10,333 bases of DNA from positions 1 to 10,333 of the forward strand of contig JABMMR010000002.1 of NCBI GenBank assembly GCA_013205525.1, in the 5' to 3' direction. The notes beneath the pieces were generated by a model. The model was not told where the DNA came from. It saw nothing but the letters and a program-made list of their open reading frames with translations, and made no database searches. This stretch comes from Burkholderiales bacterium (GTDB lineage Bacteria > Pseudomonadota > Gammaproteobacteria > Burkholderiales > Burkholderiaceae_C). The position numbers were made by a program, and so were the translations under genes. Numbering within the stretch: the first letter of the stretch is position 1; each line of letters begins with the position of its first letter. Shown one piece after another: positions 1 through 5,793 of the stretch.

Positions 1-470
1 CCGACCAAACCCAGCACCATCAGGGCGCAGTATTCGGCAGGGCCAAAGGCAAACGCCATCTCGGTCAACGGACCGGCAAAAGCGGCCAACAACAAAGTAC
101 CCACGCAACCCGCAAAAAACGAGCTCAAGCCAGCAGCAGCCAAGGCAGGGCCGGCACGCCCTTGGCGGGCCATTTGGTAGCCATCGATGGTGGTCACCAC
201 CGAGGACGATTCACCGGGGAGGTTGACCAAAATCGCTGTGGTCGAGCCGCCATACTGAGCGCCGTAGTAAATACCGGCCAACATGATCAAAGCCGACACC
301 GGTGGCAAGGCATAGGTGGCAGGCAGCAGCATGGCGATGGTGGCCAAAGGCCCAATGCCTGGCAAGACGCCTATCAGGGTCCCCAGCAGGCAACCGACCA
401 AGGCATACATCAAATTGATGGGGGTGCCCGCAACACTGAAACCGGTGGCTAAATTGGCAAGCAAATCCAT
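1..470 (-). CDS. tctA: TctA family tripartite tricarboxylate transporter permease (3' end cut by window edge)
   Basis: Large membrane subunit of a tripartite tricarboxylate transporter (TTT), a secondary importer that takes up carboxylates delivered by a periplasmic TctC/Bug binding protein. Translating the minus strand from ATG at 470-468 gives 156 uninterrupted codons to the window edge. Family hallmarks are visible: an N-terminus starting MDLLANLATGFSVAGTP, the conserved glycine/proline stretch LIGVLPGIGPLATIAMLLP near residues 32-50, then GIYYGAQYGGSTTAILVNLP and GESSSVVTTIDGYQMARQ, the most conserved block of TctA proteins. The full family length is about 500 residues, so roughly the C-terminal two thirds lie outside the window. 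The start lies 12 bases after the tctB stop, so the two genes are co-transcribed and probably translationally linked. No strong Shine-Dalgarno is visible. The substrate cannot be told from the sequence. Confidence 0.95.
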   Translation of the reverse strand, partial: MDLLANLATGFSVAGTPINLMYALVGCLLGTLIGVLPGIGPLATIAMLLPATYALPPVSALIMLAGIYYGAQYGGSTTAILVNLPGESSSVVTTIDGYQMARQGRAGPALAAAGLSSFFAGCVGTLLLAAFAGPLTEMAFAFGPAEYCALMVLGLV

Positions 471-482
471 GGTGTGTCCGAT

Positions 483-977
483 CTACAAAGCCAAGAACGC
501 GGGCCATAAGGGCATTTGCAAGCCCAATAAGCTAATGAAGACGCCATAGCTGCCTGCCGCCAATAGGGTGGCCAACACCAAGACACGGCGAATTTCGAAG
601 GCCGCCTCGTCGGCCATGGCGGCAATCACGGTGAGCGCCACAATCGCCACCATCAAACCCATAGATGGCAAGCCAATGCTGTGGATGCCGCCCAGCAATG
701 CGCCAAAGGCGAGGTTGGCCCCCAAAATACACACCAATGGGCGCCAAGCAATGTCGCCTATTTTTCCGCCGTCCGGCGTCTCCACCACCAAGGAGAAAAA
801 CAAAATAAGGCCCCCCAGCAAGGCCAATACCAAACCCAAGACCAAGGGAACATAGCCAGGCCCCATCTGACTGGCAGAGCCTATGGTGTAAGAGGATGTG
901 CTGACCCAAGTGAAGCCACCACCGGTAACGATGAACAGCAAGCCTGAGGCAAAATCTTTTTCGCTTTTGATCGACAC
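483..977 (-). CDS. tctB: TctB family small permease subunit of tripartite tricarboxylate transporter
   Basis: Small membrane subunit that partners TctA in the inner membrane. From the chosen GTG start at 977-975 the protein is 164 residues, usual for TctB, and begins VSIKSEKDFASGLLF, matching the family pattern of a short basic N-terminus (K-S-x-K-D-F) leading into the first helix. The segment around residues 34-48 (GSASQMGPGYVPLVLG) is the typical TctB MGPGYFP-like motif. Hydrophobic segments lie near 11-28, 44-65, 80-97, 103-121 and 131-155. The frame stays open upstream to an ATG at 1067, but that start would overlap the preceding methyltransferase gene by about 50 bases and add 30 non-family residues. 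The GTG has a modest AGGT six bases upstream. No tctC-type binding-protein gene lies next to it, so the pair probably uses one encoded elsewhere. Confidence 0.88.
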   Translation of the reverse strand: MSIKSEKDFASGLLFIVTGGGFTWVSTSSYTIGSASQMGPGYVPLVLGLVLALLGGLILFFSLVVETPDGGKIGDIAWRPLVCILGANLAFGALLGGIHSIGLPSMGLMVAIVALTVIAAMADEAAFEIRRVLVLATLLAAGSYGVFISLLGLQMPLWPAFLAL

Positions 978-1015
978 AATACGACCTATGGCAACTGAGA
1001 GACTGGCATTGTCAC

Positions 1016-1789
1016 CTAAACCAATAAGGGTTTGAGCGACTTGAGCCACAGAGGCGCCGGCAAGCAAAAACGCGCTTGTATCGCCTCGGCACGGCTTGGC
1101 AATAGCTTAGTGTCCCTCGGTTCAGGTTGGGCCAGAGCCAGCACCACGGTGTTGCCCTCTTTGGTGGGTTTGAAAGTCCACAACGCTTTTTCACCAAAGG
1201 CTTGGGCGATATGCGCCAAGCTCTTTTCAAAACTGACCGAACGACCAAACAGGTTGACCGCCATGCAGCCCTGCGGGGTCAGCAGTTGACGACATTGGGC
1301 GTAGAAATCAGCGTCATCGAGCACGGGGGCCGCGGCTTCTTGGTCGTACAAGTCGACATGCAACACATCGACTTGGGCGCGCCAATAGGGGTGGGCCACC
1401 ACCTCGGCTGCGTCGCCCAAGACCACCGACAACTTGTCATCATCGTCGGACAAGCCAAACCAGCTGCGACACGCCCCAATGACTTGCGGATTGAGCTCGA
1501 TGGCGGTGGTTTGCATGCCCAAGACTTTGTGGCAATTTTTGGTGAGTGCGCCAGCCCCCAGCCCCAGTTGCATGGCGTGCAATTGGCTTACCGTGTCGGG
1601 GTCGACAAACAACAGCCAAGCCTGCATGCGTTGCACATAGTCCAAATGGATGGCGTTGGGTTTACGGGTGTCCATGGAGCCTTGCACCCACTGCGAGCCC
1701 AAATGCAAATAGCGCAGCTTGCCGTGCTCAGAGATATTGACTTGCGGTGAGGAGGGCGTGACCATGCAGGGATTGTCGCCGCTCGTCAT
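1016..1789 (-). CDS. Spermidine synthase-like class I SAM/dcSAM-dependent transferase
   Basis: Rossmann-fold protein of the polyamine synthase/methyltransferase superfamily, 257 residues from ATG 1789-1787. Visible features are the glycine-rich nucleotide-binding motif MQLGLGAGALTK (residues 73-84), an acidic end of the second strand AIELNPQVI (E98), GDAAEVV (D126) and a post-strand motif DVLHVDLYDQE (141-151) where true spermidine synthases carry their catalytic aspartates. A C-terminal region continues the fold (CMAVNLFGR, then TVVLALA). It is annotated in relatives as 'spermidine synthase', but the classical GGGDG motif is replaced by GLGAG and no decarboxylase gene is near, so the aminopropyl-transfer role is uncertain. 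The frame is open further upstream to a GTG at 1882, but those residues are translation of a repeat (1811-1880) and are excluded. A second ATG at 1765-1763 is possible. It ends 38 bases before tctB. Confidence 0.8.
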   Translation of the reverse strand: MTSGDNPCMVTPSSPQVNISEHGKLRYLHLGSQWVQGSMDTRKPNAIHLDYVQRMQAWLLFVDPDTVSQLHAMQLGLGAGALTKNCHKVLGMQTTAIELNPQVIGACRSWFGLSDDDDKLSVVLGDAAEVVAHPYWRAQVDVLHVDLYDQEAAAPVLDDADFYAQCRQLLTPQGCMAVNLFGRSVSFEKSLAHIAQAFGEKALWTFKPTKEGNTVVLALAQPEPRDTKLLPSRAEAIQARFCLPAPLWLKSLKPLLV

Positions 1790-1810
1790 TGCGGCCGAAA
1801 ACTCAGTTGC

Positions 1811-1880
1811 GAGCCGCACGGCATGGGGACCATTTTGTGAGCGAGAGAGCAGCAAAATGCGTCCCCATGGCGGGCGGCTC
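1811..1880. repeat. 70-nt imperfect palindrome, copy 1 (REP-like hairpin)
   Basis: The arms 1811-1837 and 1853-1880 are inverted complements with about 25 Watson-Crick pairs, two mismatches and one unpaired base at 1860, enclosing a 15-nt purine-rich loop (1838-1852). The sequence aligns without gaps to 2761-2830 with 61 of 70 identical bases. It sits in the 101-bp gap between the tatD stop and the methyltransferase start on the minus strand. Neither side of the hairpin is followed by a T-run, so it does not look like a simple intrinsic terminator. Role inferred: REP-type mobile palindrome, possibly also an mRNA-processing or stability element. Confidence 0.85.
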
Positions 1881-1890
1881 ACGTGTGACT

Positions 1891-2703
1891 TCAGGGCGAA
1901 ACGATACCCAGCACCTCACGCACATTGGCGGTGGTGGCTTGCTGTAATTCATCCAGGCTGATGCCGCGTAACTCTGCCAGCACTTGGGCGATGCGCGGAA
2001 TTTGATCTGGCGAGTTGCGCCCTTGGGATAAGCCCTTTGCGCGGTCTTCGGCGGTCACATACAACCAATGCGGCGGAATGTCGGGGGAGTCGGTCTCGAG
2101 CACCAAGGCTTCTAAGGACAATTGTGTGGCGAGCATTCGCAGTTGATGGGCGCGTTCGAAGGTGAGTGCGCCGCCAAAACCCAGCTTGAAACCCATGTCG
2201 ATGAATTGCTGGGCTTGCTGCAAGCTGCCGTTGAACGCATGGGCGATGCCGCCCTTCACAGATGTTTTGCGCAAACCTTTGAGCAGCACATCGGCGCTGC
2301 GCCGCACATGCATGATGACCGGCAAATCGTATTGCTTAGCCAACTTGAGTTGCGCTTGGTAAAAAAGCTGTTGCCGCGCCATGTCCAAGCCCGGTACAAA
2401 ACCATCCAAGCCAATTTCACCCACTGCCACCAAACGCGGGTCAGCTCTGTGATGTTGCAAGGCATCACTCAGGATTTGCAGTTCGCTCTCTTGTGCCTGC
2501 GGTGTGTACAGCGGATGAATGCCCAAGGCGTAAACATCGCCGTGCAGATGAGCGAGTTGGCGCACAGCGTCAAAGTTTTCTGCCGCTACCGCAGGGATAA
2601 CACAAGTGCTCACCCCCGCTAGCCTTGCGGCTTGGCGCACCGCGTCGCGGTCGGCGGCAAATTCCGGCGCATCAAGATGGCAGTGGCTGTCTATCCATGG
2701 CAT
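1891..2703 (-). CDS. tatD: TatD family metal-dependent hydrolase (DNase)
   Basis: Cytoplasmic TIM-barrel metallohydrolase of the TatD/YcfH family, whose studied members are Mg2+-dependent 3'-5' exonucleases acting on DNA (and RNA) and are linked to repair and DNA turnover. The protein is 270 residues, typical for the family. Expected two-metal ligands are present: MPWIDSHCHLD (H7, H9), AVGEIGLD (E96), PVIMHVRRS (H132), GIAHAFNGS (H155) and LETDSPDIPP (D205). The start at ATG 2703-2701 is chosen because the next residues, MPWIDSHCHLD, are the family N-terminus. The frame continues upstream to 2904, but only through a repeat element and the end of lolD. A weak AGAG lies just ahead of the ATG. 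It is on the same strand as lolC/E and lolD, separated from lolD by the compound palindrome at 2723-2864. Confidence 0.93.
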   Translation of the reverse strand: MPWIDSHCHLDAPEFAADRDAVRQAARLAGVSTCVIPAVAAENFDAVRQLAHLHGDVYALGIHPLYTPQAQESELQILSDALQHHRADPRLVAVGEIGLDGFVPGLDMARQQLFYQAQLKLAKQYDLPVIMHVRRSADVLLKGLRKTSVKGGIAHAFNGSLQQAQQFIDMGFKLGFGGALTFERAHQLRMLATQLSLEALVLETDSPDIPPHWLYVTAEDRAKGLSQGRNSPDQIPRIAQVLAELRGISLDELQQATTANVREVLGIVSP

Positions 2704-2742
2704 GACTCTATTGTCGCGGGCATAGAAATCGGGGTCAGATCC

Positions 2743-2760
2743 CAATTTACACAATTTACA
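2743..2760. repeat. 9-bp perfect tandem direct repeat (CAATTTACA x2)
   Basis: CAATTTACA occurs at 2743-2751 and again at 2752-2760 without interruption. The first copy overlaps the inner edge of the outer inverted-repeat arm and the second abuts hairpin copy 2 exactly. It could be replication slippage or a junction scar between the outer and inner palindromes. Confidence 0.85.
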
Positions 2761-2830
2761 GAGCCGCACGGCCTGGGGGCCATTTTTGGAGCGAAAGAGC
2801 AGAAAAATGGGCCCCCATGGCGGGCGGCTA
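2761..2830. repeat. 70-nt imperfect palindrome, copy 2 (REP-like hairpin)
   Basis: Same length and orientation as the copy at 1811-1880. Arms 2761-2787 and 2803-2830, loop 2788-2802 with conserved purine-rich sequence (GAGCGAAAGAGCAG), and an unpaired base at 2810 in the same place as in copy 1. Relative to copy 1, an A-T pair (1829/1862) becomes G-C (2779/2812) and a G-C pair (1837/1853) becomes T-A (2787/2803), so pairing is kept despite sequence change. Confidence 0.85.
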
Positions 2831-2861
2831 AAGCGAATTAATTGGAATCTGACCCCAATTT

Positions 2862-3536
2862 CTAAACCAAGCGCCCCGCCACCAAGCGCAGTTGCCGGTC
2901 GCACAGCGCGGCCAAGCGCTCGTCATGGGTGACCACCACAAAGGCCGTGCCTTGTTGCTTGGCCAGTTGCAACATCAGCGCAAACACGTTGTCTGCTGTG
3001 GCGCGGTCTAAATTGCCCGTAGGTTCATCGGCCAGAACGCAAGCCGGTTGGGTCACCAAGGCACGGGCAATCGCTACCCGCTGGCGCTCGCCCCCTGACA
3101 ACTCGCTGGGTGTGTGGTGCACACGTTCGCCCAAACCCACGGCCTGCAACATCGCCCCAGCTTGCACGGCGGCTTGCTCACGCGGCATGCGGCGTATCCA
3201 CAGGGGCATAGCCACGTTATCCAAGGCGGTGAACTCTGGCAACAAATGGTGGAACTGATAGACAAAGCCCAAATGCTGGTTGCGCAATCGCCCCAAAGCC
3301 GTGGCGCTCAATCCCTGCAAACCTTGGTCGAGCAAACGCACCTGCCCGGTGGTGGGCGTGTCCAAGCCCCCTAGCAGGTGCAAGAGCGTGCTTTTGCCCG
3401 AACCCGAGGTGCCCACCACTGCCAGCGTTTCTCCCGCATGCACTTGCACATCGATGTCATGCAGCACCGTGACATCAATCACACCCTCGTGAAAACGTCT
3501 GCCCAAACCTTGGGCTTGCAACACCTGCTTACTCAT
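2862..3536 (-). CDS. lolD: LolD, ATP-binding subunit of the lipoprotein-releasing ABC transporter
   Basis: Cytoplasmic ATPase that powers extraction of outer-membrane lipoproteins from the inner membrane to the periplasmic chaperone LolA. The protein is 224 residues, normal for LolD. ABC motifs in order are Walker [10 protein letters not shown] (42-50), Q-loop [17 protein letters not shown] (Q94; this [12 protein letters not shown] string is characteristic of LolD), signature [15 protein letters not shown] (146-160), Walker [12 protein letters not shown] (167-177) and switch histidine VVTHD (H204). The start at ATG 3536-3534 is supported by an AGAGG about nine bases upstream and by overlap with the lolC/E stop (shared ATGAGTAA), which implies translational coupling. 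The frame stays open upstream into lolC/E, but that part is out of frame with the real gene there. The stop TAG coincides with the outer end of an inverted repeat. Confidence 0.96.
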   Translation of the reverse strand: MSKQVLQAQGLGRRFHEGVIDVTVLHDIDVQVHAGETLAVVGTSGSGKSTLLHLLGGLDTPTTGQVRLLDQGLQGLSATALGRLRNQHLGFVYQFHHLLPEFTALDNVAMPLWIRRMPREQAAVQAGAMLQAVGLGERVHHTPSELSGGERQRVAIARALVTQPACVLADEPTGNLDRATADNVFALMLQLAKQQGTAFVVVTHDERLAALCDRQLRLVAGRLV

Positions 3537-4794
3537 GGCGCAGCGCCTCTGCTGGGTCGATGCGACTGGCGCGCCAACTGGGGTAGAGCGTGGCAATAAA
3601 GGCCAACACCAAGGCGATGATGACCACAGGGCCAATATCGGCCCACTGCGGGTCGCTGGGCATGCGACTGATGAGGTAAATGTCCTTGGGTAAAAAGCTC
3701 GCGCCCAAAGCCTGTTCGATAGCCGGCACGATGCTGCCAATATTGAAGGCCACCAACAGCCCCAGTGCCAAGCCCGACAAGGTCCCCACCACACCAACGA
3801 GCGCGCCTTGCACCACAAAAATTCCCATGATGCTGGACGGACTGGCACCCAAGGTGCGCAAGATGGCGATGTCAGCTTGCTTATCGGTGACCGTCATTAC
3901 CAAGGTGCTGACCAAGTTGAAGGCCGCCACCGCCACGATGAGGGTGAGGATGATGAACATCATGCGCTTTTCGATTTGCACCGCAGCGAACCAACTGCGG
4001 TTGGCGCGGGTCCAATCGCGCACCATCACATCGTCACCCAAAAGGGGTGAGAGTTCGGCTGCTACTTGCCGCGCCAATTGCGCGTCTTTCAATTTCACCC
4101 GTATACCGTTGGGCCCTTCAAGCCTGAAGATGCGTTGCGCATCCTCGATGTGCAGCAAGGCCAAGGACGCATCGTATTCATAGTGACCTGAGTCGAGCAA
4201 GCCCACCACTGTCAATTGTTTCAAACGCGGCACCACACCCGCGGGCGTGACCTGCCCACCGGGCGCGACCAAGGTGATGTGCTCGCCTGTCTTCACACCC
4301 AAGATGCGCGCCAATTCGCTGCCAAGCACCACCCCAAAGCCACCCGCTTGCAATTGCGCCAGCACTTCCTGCGGCATCTGCGCCACGGCCTGCGTCACCA
4401 GCACTTCTTGCGCTGGGTCAATGCCACGCACCACAGCGCCGCGCATGTCCTCGCCTTGGGCCAACAAGCCCTGTGACAACACAAAGGGGGCGCTGGCCAC
4501 CACCTGCGAATGCAAGGCCAGTTTGTTTTGCAAGGCCGGCACATCCGTAAGCGCCGCGCTGCTGTAAGCCAAGACTTCCACATGCGACAACACGCCCAGC
4601 ATGCGGTCGCGCACCTCTTTTTGAAAGCCATTCATCACGCTCAAAACAATGATGAGAGCAGCCACCCCCAAAGCGATGCCCAGCATGGACACCGAGGAAA
4701 TGAAAGAGATAAAGCGGTTGCGGCGGGCTGCACGGCCGGCACGGGTATAGCGCCAACCCACCAGTAACTCAAAAGGCATGTGTGAAAGATTCAT
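3529..4794 (-). CDS. lolC: LolC/LolE family lipoprotein-releasing ABC transporter permease
   Basis: Inner-membrane permease of the Lol system. From ATG 4794-4792 it is 421 residues. It starts [20 protein letters not shown], the MPFELLxGxRYTRA block being the family N-terminus; ATG 4779-4777 (MPFEL) is an equally credible start. Topology is the MacB/FtsX type: TM1 about 29-53 ([22 protein letters not shown]), a large periplasmic domain about 54-277, then TM2 278-302, TM3 322-352 and TM4 386-406, ending DPAEALRHE. The cytoplasmic coupling segment [20 protein letters not shown] (304-323) is well conserved. It is the first gene of the leftward group and overlaps lolD by eight bases. Only one permease gene is visible, so the complex may be a LolF-type homodimer rather than an E. 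coli LolC/LolE pair. This is an inference, as a second copy could lie elsewhere. Confidence 0.94.
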   Translation of the reverse strand: MNLSHMPFELLVGWRYTRAGRAARRNRFISFISSVSMLGIALGVAALIIVLSVMNGFQKEVRDRMLGVLSHVEVLAYSSAALTDVPALQNKLALHSQVVASAPFVLSQGLLAQGEDMRGAVVRGIDPAQEVLVTQAVAQMPQEVLAQLQAGGFGVVLGSELARILGVKTGEHITLVAPGGQVTPAGVVPRLKQLTVVGLLDSGHYEYDASLALLHIEDAQRIFRLEGPNGIRVKLKDAQLARQVAAELSPLLGDDVMVRDWTRANRSWFAAVQIEKRMMFIILTLIVAVAAFNLVSTLVMTVTDKQADIAILRTLGASPSSIMGIFVVQGALVGVVGTLSGLALGLLVAFNIGSIVPAIEQALGASFLPKDIYLISRMPSDPQWADIGPVVIIALVLAFIATLYPSWRASRIDPAEALRHE

Positions 4795-4830
4795 TGCAGA
4801 CCAATTGTGGCATCTTGCACAATCCCCTCT
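4795..4830. promoter_or_regulatory. Short divergent intergenic region between lolC/E and the RpfE-type gene
   Basis: Only 36 bp separate the chosen start codons of the two divergent gene groups, and this is the one strand switch in the window. Any promoters must overlap each other or extend into the coding regions. I see no convincing -35/-10 pair or Shine-Dalgarno on either strand, so its promoter role is inferred from geometry alone. Confidence 0.4.
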
Positions 4831-5793
4831 ATGACTGCTGCTGCGCCTTTGACCATTGTTGCTTTCGCCCTGCCCTTGGGAATAGCTTTTCATCACCCCG
4901 ATCGTGTGCATTGGCAGCAGGCGTTTGACAGTTTGAGCAGCCCCGAATTGCTTTTGCCTTTGCGCCAAGCCAAGTTAAGCGACAGGAACACACTGGCAGC
5001 AACGGCGCACAGCGCCAGCCATGAAATGGCTTGGGCGCAAGCTTTGGGCTGGCAAGTCGCTGATGGCTTGGTGCCACTGGCTGCATGCGCCGCACTGTCC
5101 CAAGGCTTGCAATGCCCGGCTGAGCATGGTTGGACTTTCATTGATACGGTGAACTGGCACATCAGCCAAGGGCAGGTAAATTTAACGGTTCCCAAGCCCA
5201 TCACCCCAGAGGAATCGGATGCTTTGCTGTTGGCCCTGCAAACGTTTTTGGCGCAAGACAGCATGCATTTACATGCTTGGCAGCCTGGTCGTTGGTTGGC
5301 CCACTCCCCTTTGTTCAAACACTTGCCAACGGTCTCTTTAGACCGAGTCAATGGCCAACGCATAGACCCTTGGTTTGAACACGACAGCATTGCCGAGCAA
5401 AACCCGGTTCAGCGGCAACTGCGCCGCTTACAAAACGAAATACAAATGCTGTTTTATACCCATGCCGTCAACGACAGCCGAGAAACAGCTTTGAATTCCA
5501 TTTGGTTCAGCGGCACGGGCGACTTAGCCAAAGACCCCCATGCCAGCGCCAAGCCCGCCGTCGTGTTGAACGACGACTTGCGAGAGGCATGGTTGAGCCA
5601 AACGCCCGATGTTTTTATTCCCGCTTTCAACGCGGTGCTGCGCGACCTCATCGTGCCTGCATTGAGGCGGCAAGAGCCTGTGCTGCTGTGCGAGCCCGCG
5701 CGCAGCGTTCTCTTACAGGCCCCAGCTTCGGGCTGGGCGCATCAGCTTCAAGCTTGGTGGCGCAAGCCTACGCTGTCAGAGGTGTTGCAATGA
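4831..5793 (+). CDS. RpfE-type conserved protein (COG4255-like), upstream partner of recJ
   Basis: A 320-residue soluble protein from ATG 4831 (a GTG at 4807 in the same frame would add eight residues). I recognise it as the beta/gamma-proteobacterial family labelled 'regulatory protein, RpfE type' and sometimes mis-described as a phosphoglycerate mutase-like protein. Pointers are its position directly before recJ, as in the Xanthomonas rpf region, the tryptophan-rich middle (GWTFIDTVNWHIS; WQPGRWL) and the motif LRRLQNEIQMLFYTHAVND followed by ALNSIWFSGTGD near residues 198-231. It has no signal peptide beyond a mildly hydrophobic N-terminus, no transmembrane helix and no metal-binding or nucleotide-binding motif I can name. 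Its TGA stop overlaps the recJ ATG (ATGA at 5790-5793), implying coupled translation. The biochemical function is unknown to me. Confidence 0.8.
   Translation: MTAAAPLTIVAFALPLGIAFHHPDRVHWQQAFDSLSSPELLLPLRQAKLSDRNTLAATAHSASHEMAWAQALGWQVADGLVPLAACAALSQGLQCPAEHGWTFIDTVNWHISQGQVNLTVPKPITPEESDALLLALQTFLAQDSMHLHAWQPGRWLAHSPLFKHLPTVSLDRVNGQRIDPWFEHDSIAEQNPVQRQLRRLQNEIQMLFYTHAVNDSRETALNSIWFSGTGDLAKDPHASAKPAVVLNDDLREAWLSQTPDVFIPAFNAVLRDLIVPALRRQEPVLLCEPARSVLLQAPASGWAHQLQAWWRKPTLSEVLQ
5778..5782 (+). promoter_or_regulatory. Shine-Dalgarno (AGAGG) for recJ
   Basis: AGAGG seven bases before ATG 5790, inside the end of the upstream gene. It decides the recJ start against the long open extension that reaches back to 5502 in the same frame. 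Confidence 0.6.

Larger units (their letters stand above)
2723..2864. mobile_element. Compound inverted-repeat (MITE/REPIN-like) element framing hairpin copy 2
   Basis: A 142-bp symmetric unit. Outer arms 2723-2747 and 2840-2864 are inverted repeats of 25 bp with 23 matches; mismatches fall at arm positions 8 and 18. Each arm carries a GGGGTCAGAT core (2731-2740 on plus; 2847-2856 on minus, with one flanking difference). Inside are a 9-bp tandem duplication (2743-2760) and the 70-nt hairpin (2761-2830). The unit lies between the lolD coding end and tatD, and its right arm includes the lolD stop codon TAG (2864-2862, minus). No ORF of its own is present, so if mobile it would depend on a transposase in trans. 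GGGGTCAG-type termini resemble those I associate with REP/RAYT-type elements; this resemblance is from memory and not tested. Confidence 0.6.

Noticed and set aside
1275..1286. GGGGTCAG inside the methyltransferase gene as a third copy of the outer arm
   Set aside because: Only the eight-base core matches, with no flanking similarity, and it lies in conserved coding sequence; chance match.
1127..1750. Long plus-strand open frame opposite the methyltransferase gene
   Set aside because: Arginine/glutamine/histidine-rich translation without family motifs; it is the antisense shadow of a well-supported minus-strand gene.
1811..1880. Hairpin as a Rho-independent terminator (also considered for 2761-2830)
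   Set aside because: Stems are strong, but no T-run follows on either strand and the stem is far longer than usual for a terminator.
1790..1882. N-terminal extension of the methyltransferase back to GTG 1882
   Set aside because: The added residues translate the 70-nt palindrome, and the same string appears in the false extension of tatD; repeats at both sites mark them as non-coding.
2122..2622. Plus-strand open frame opposite tatD
   Set aside because: The opposite strand encodes TatD with all metal ligands; this frame has no recognisable domain.
2743..2760. Tandem 9-mers as a CRISPR-like or iteron array
   Set aside because: Only two adjacent copies, no spacers, and no cas or rep gene in the window.
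2704..2904. N-terminal extension of tatD back to 2904
   Set aside because: It runs through the compound palindrome and into the lolD end; the family N-terminus MPWIDSHCHLD begins at 2703.
3680..4183. Plus-strand open frame opposite lolC/E
   Set aside because: Antisense shadow of the conserved permease; low-complexity composition and no motif.
5502..5789. Long N-terminal extension of recJ
   Set aside because: It lies in another frame of the upstream RpfE-type gene; the Shine-Dalgarno and family N-terminus place the start at 5790.
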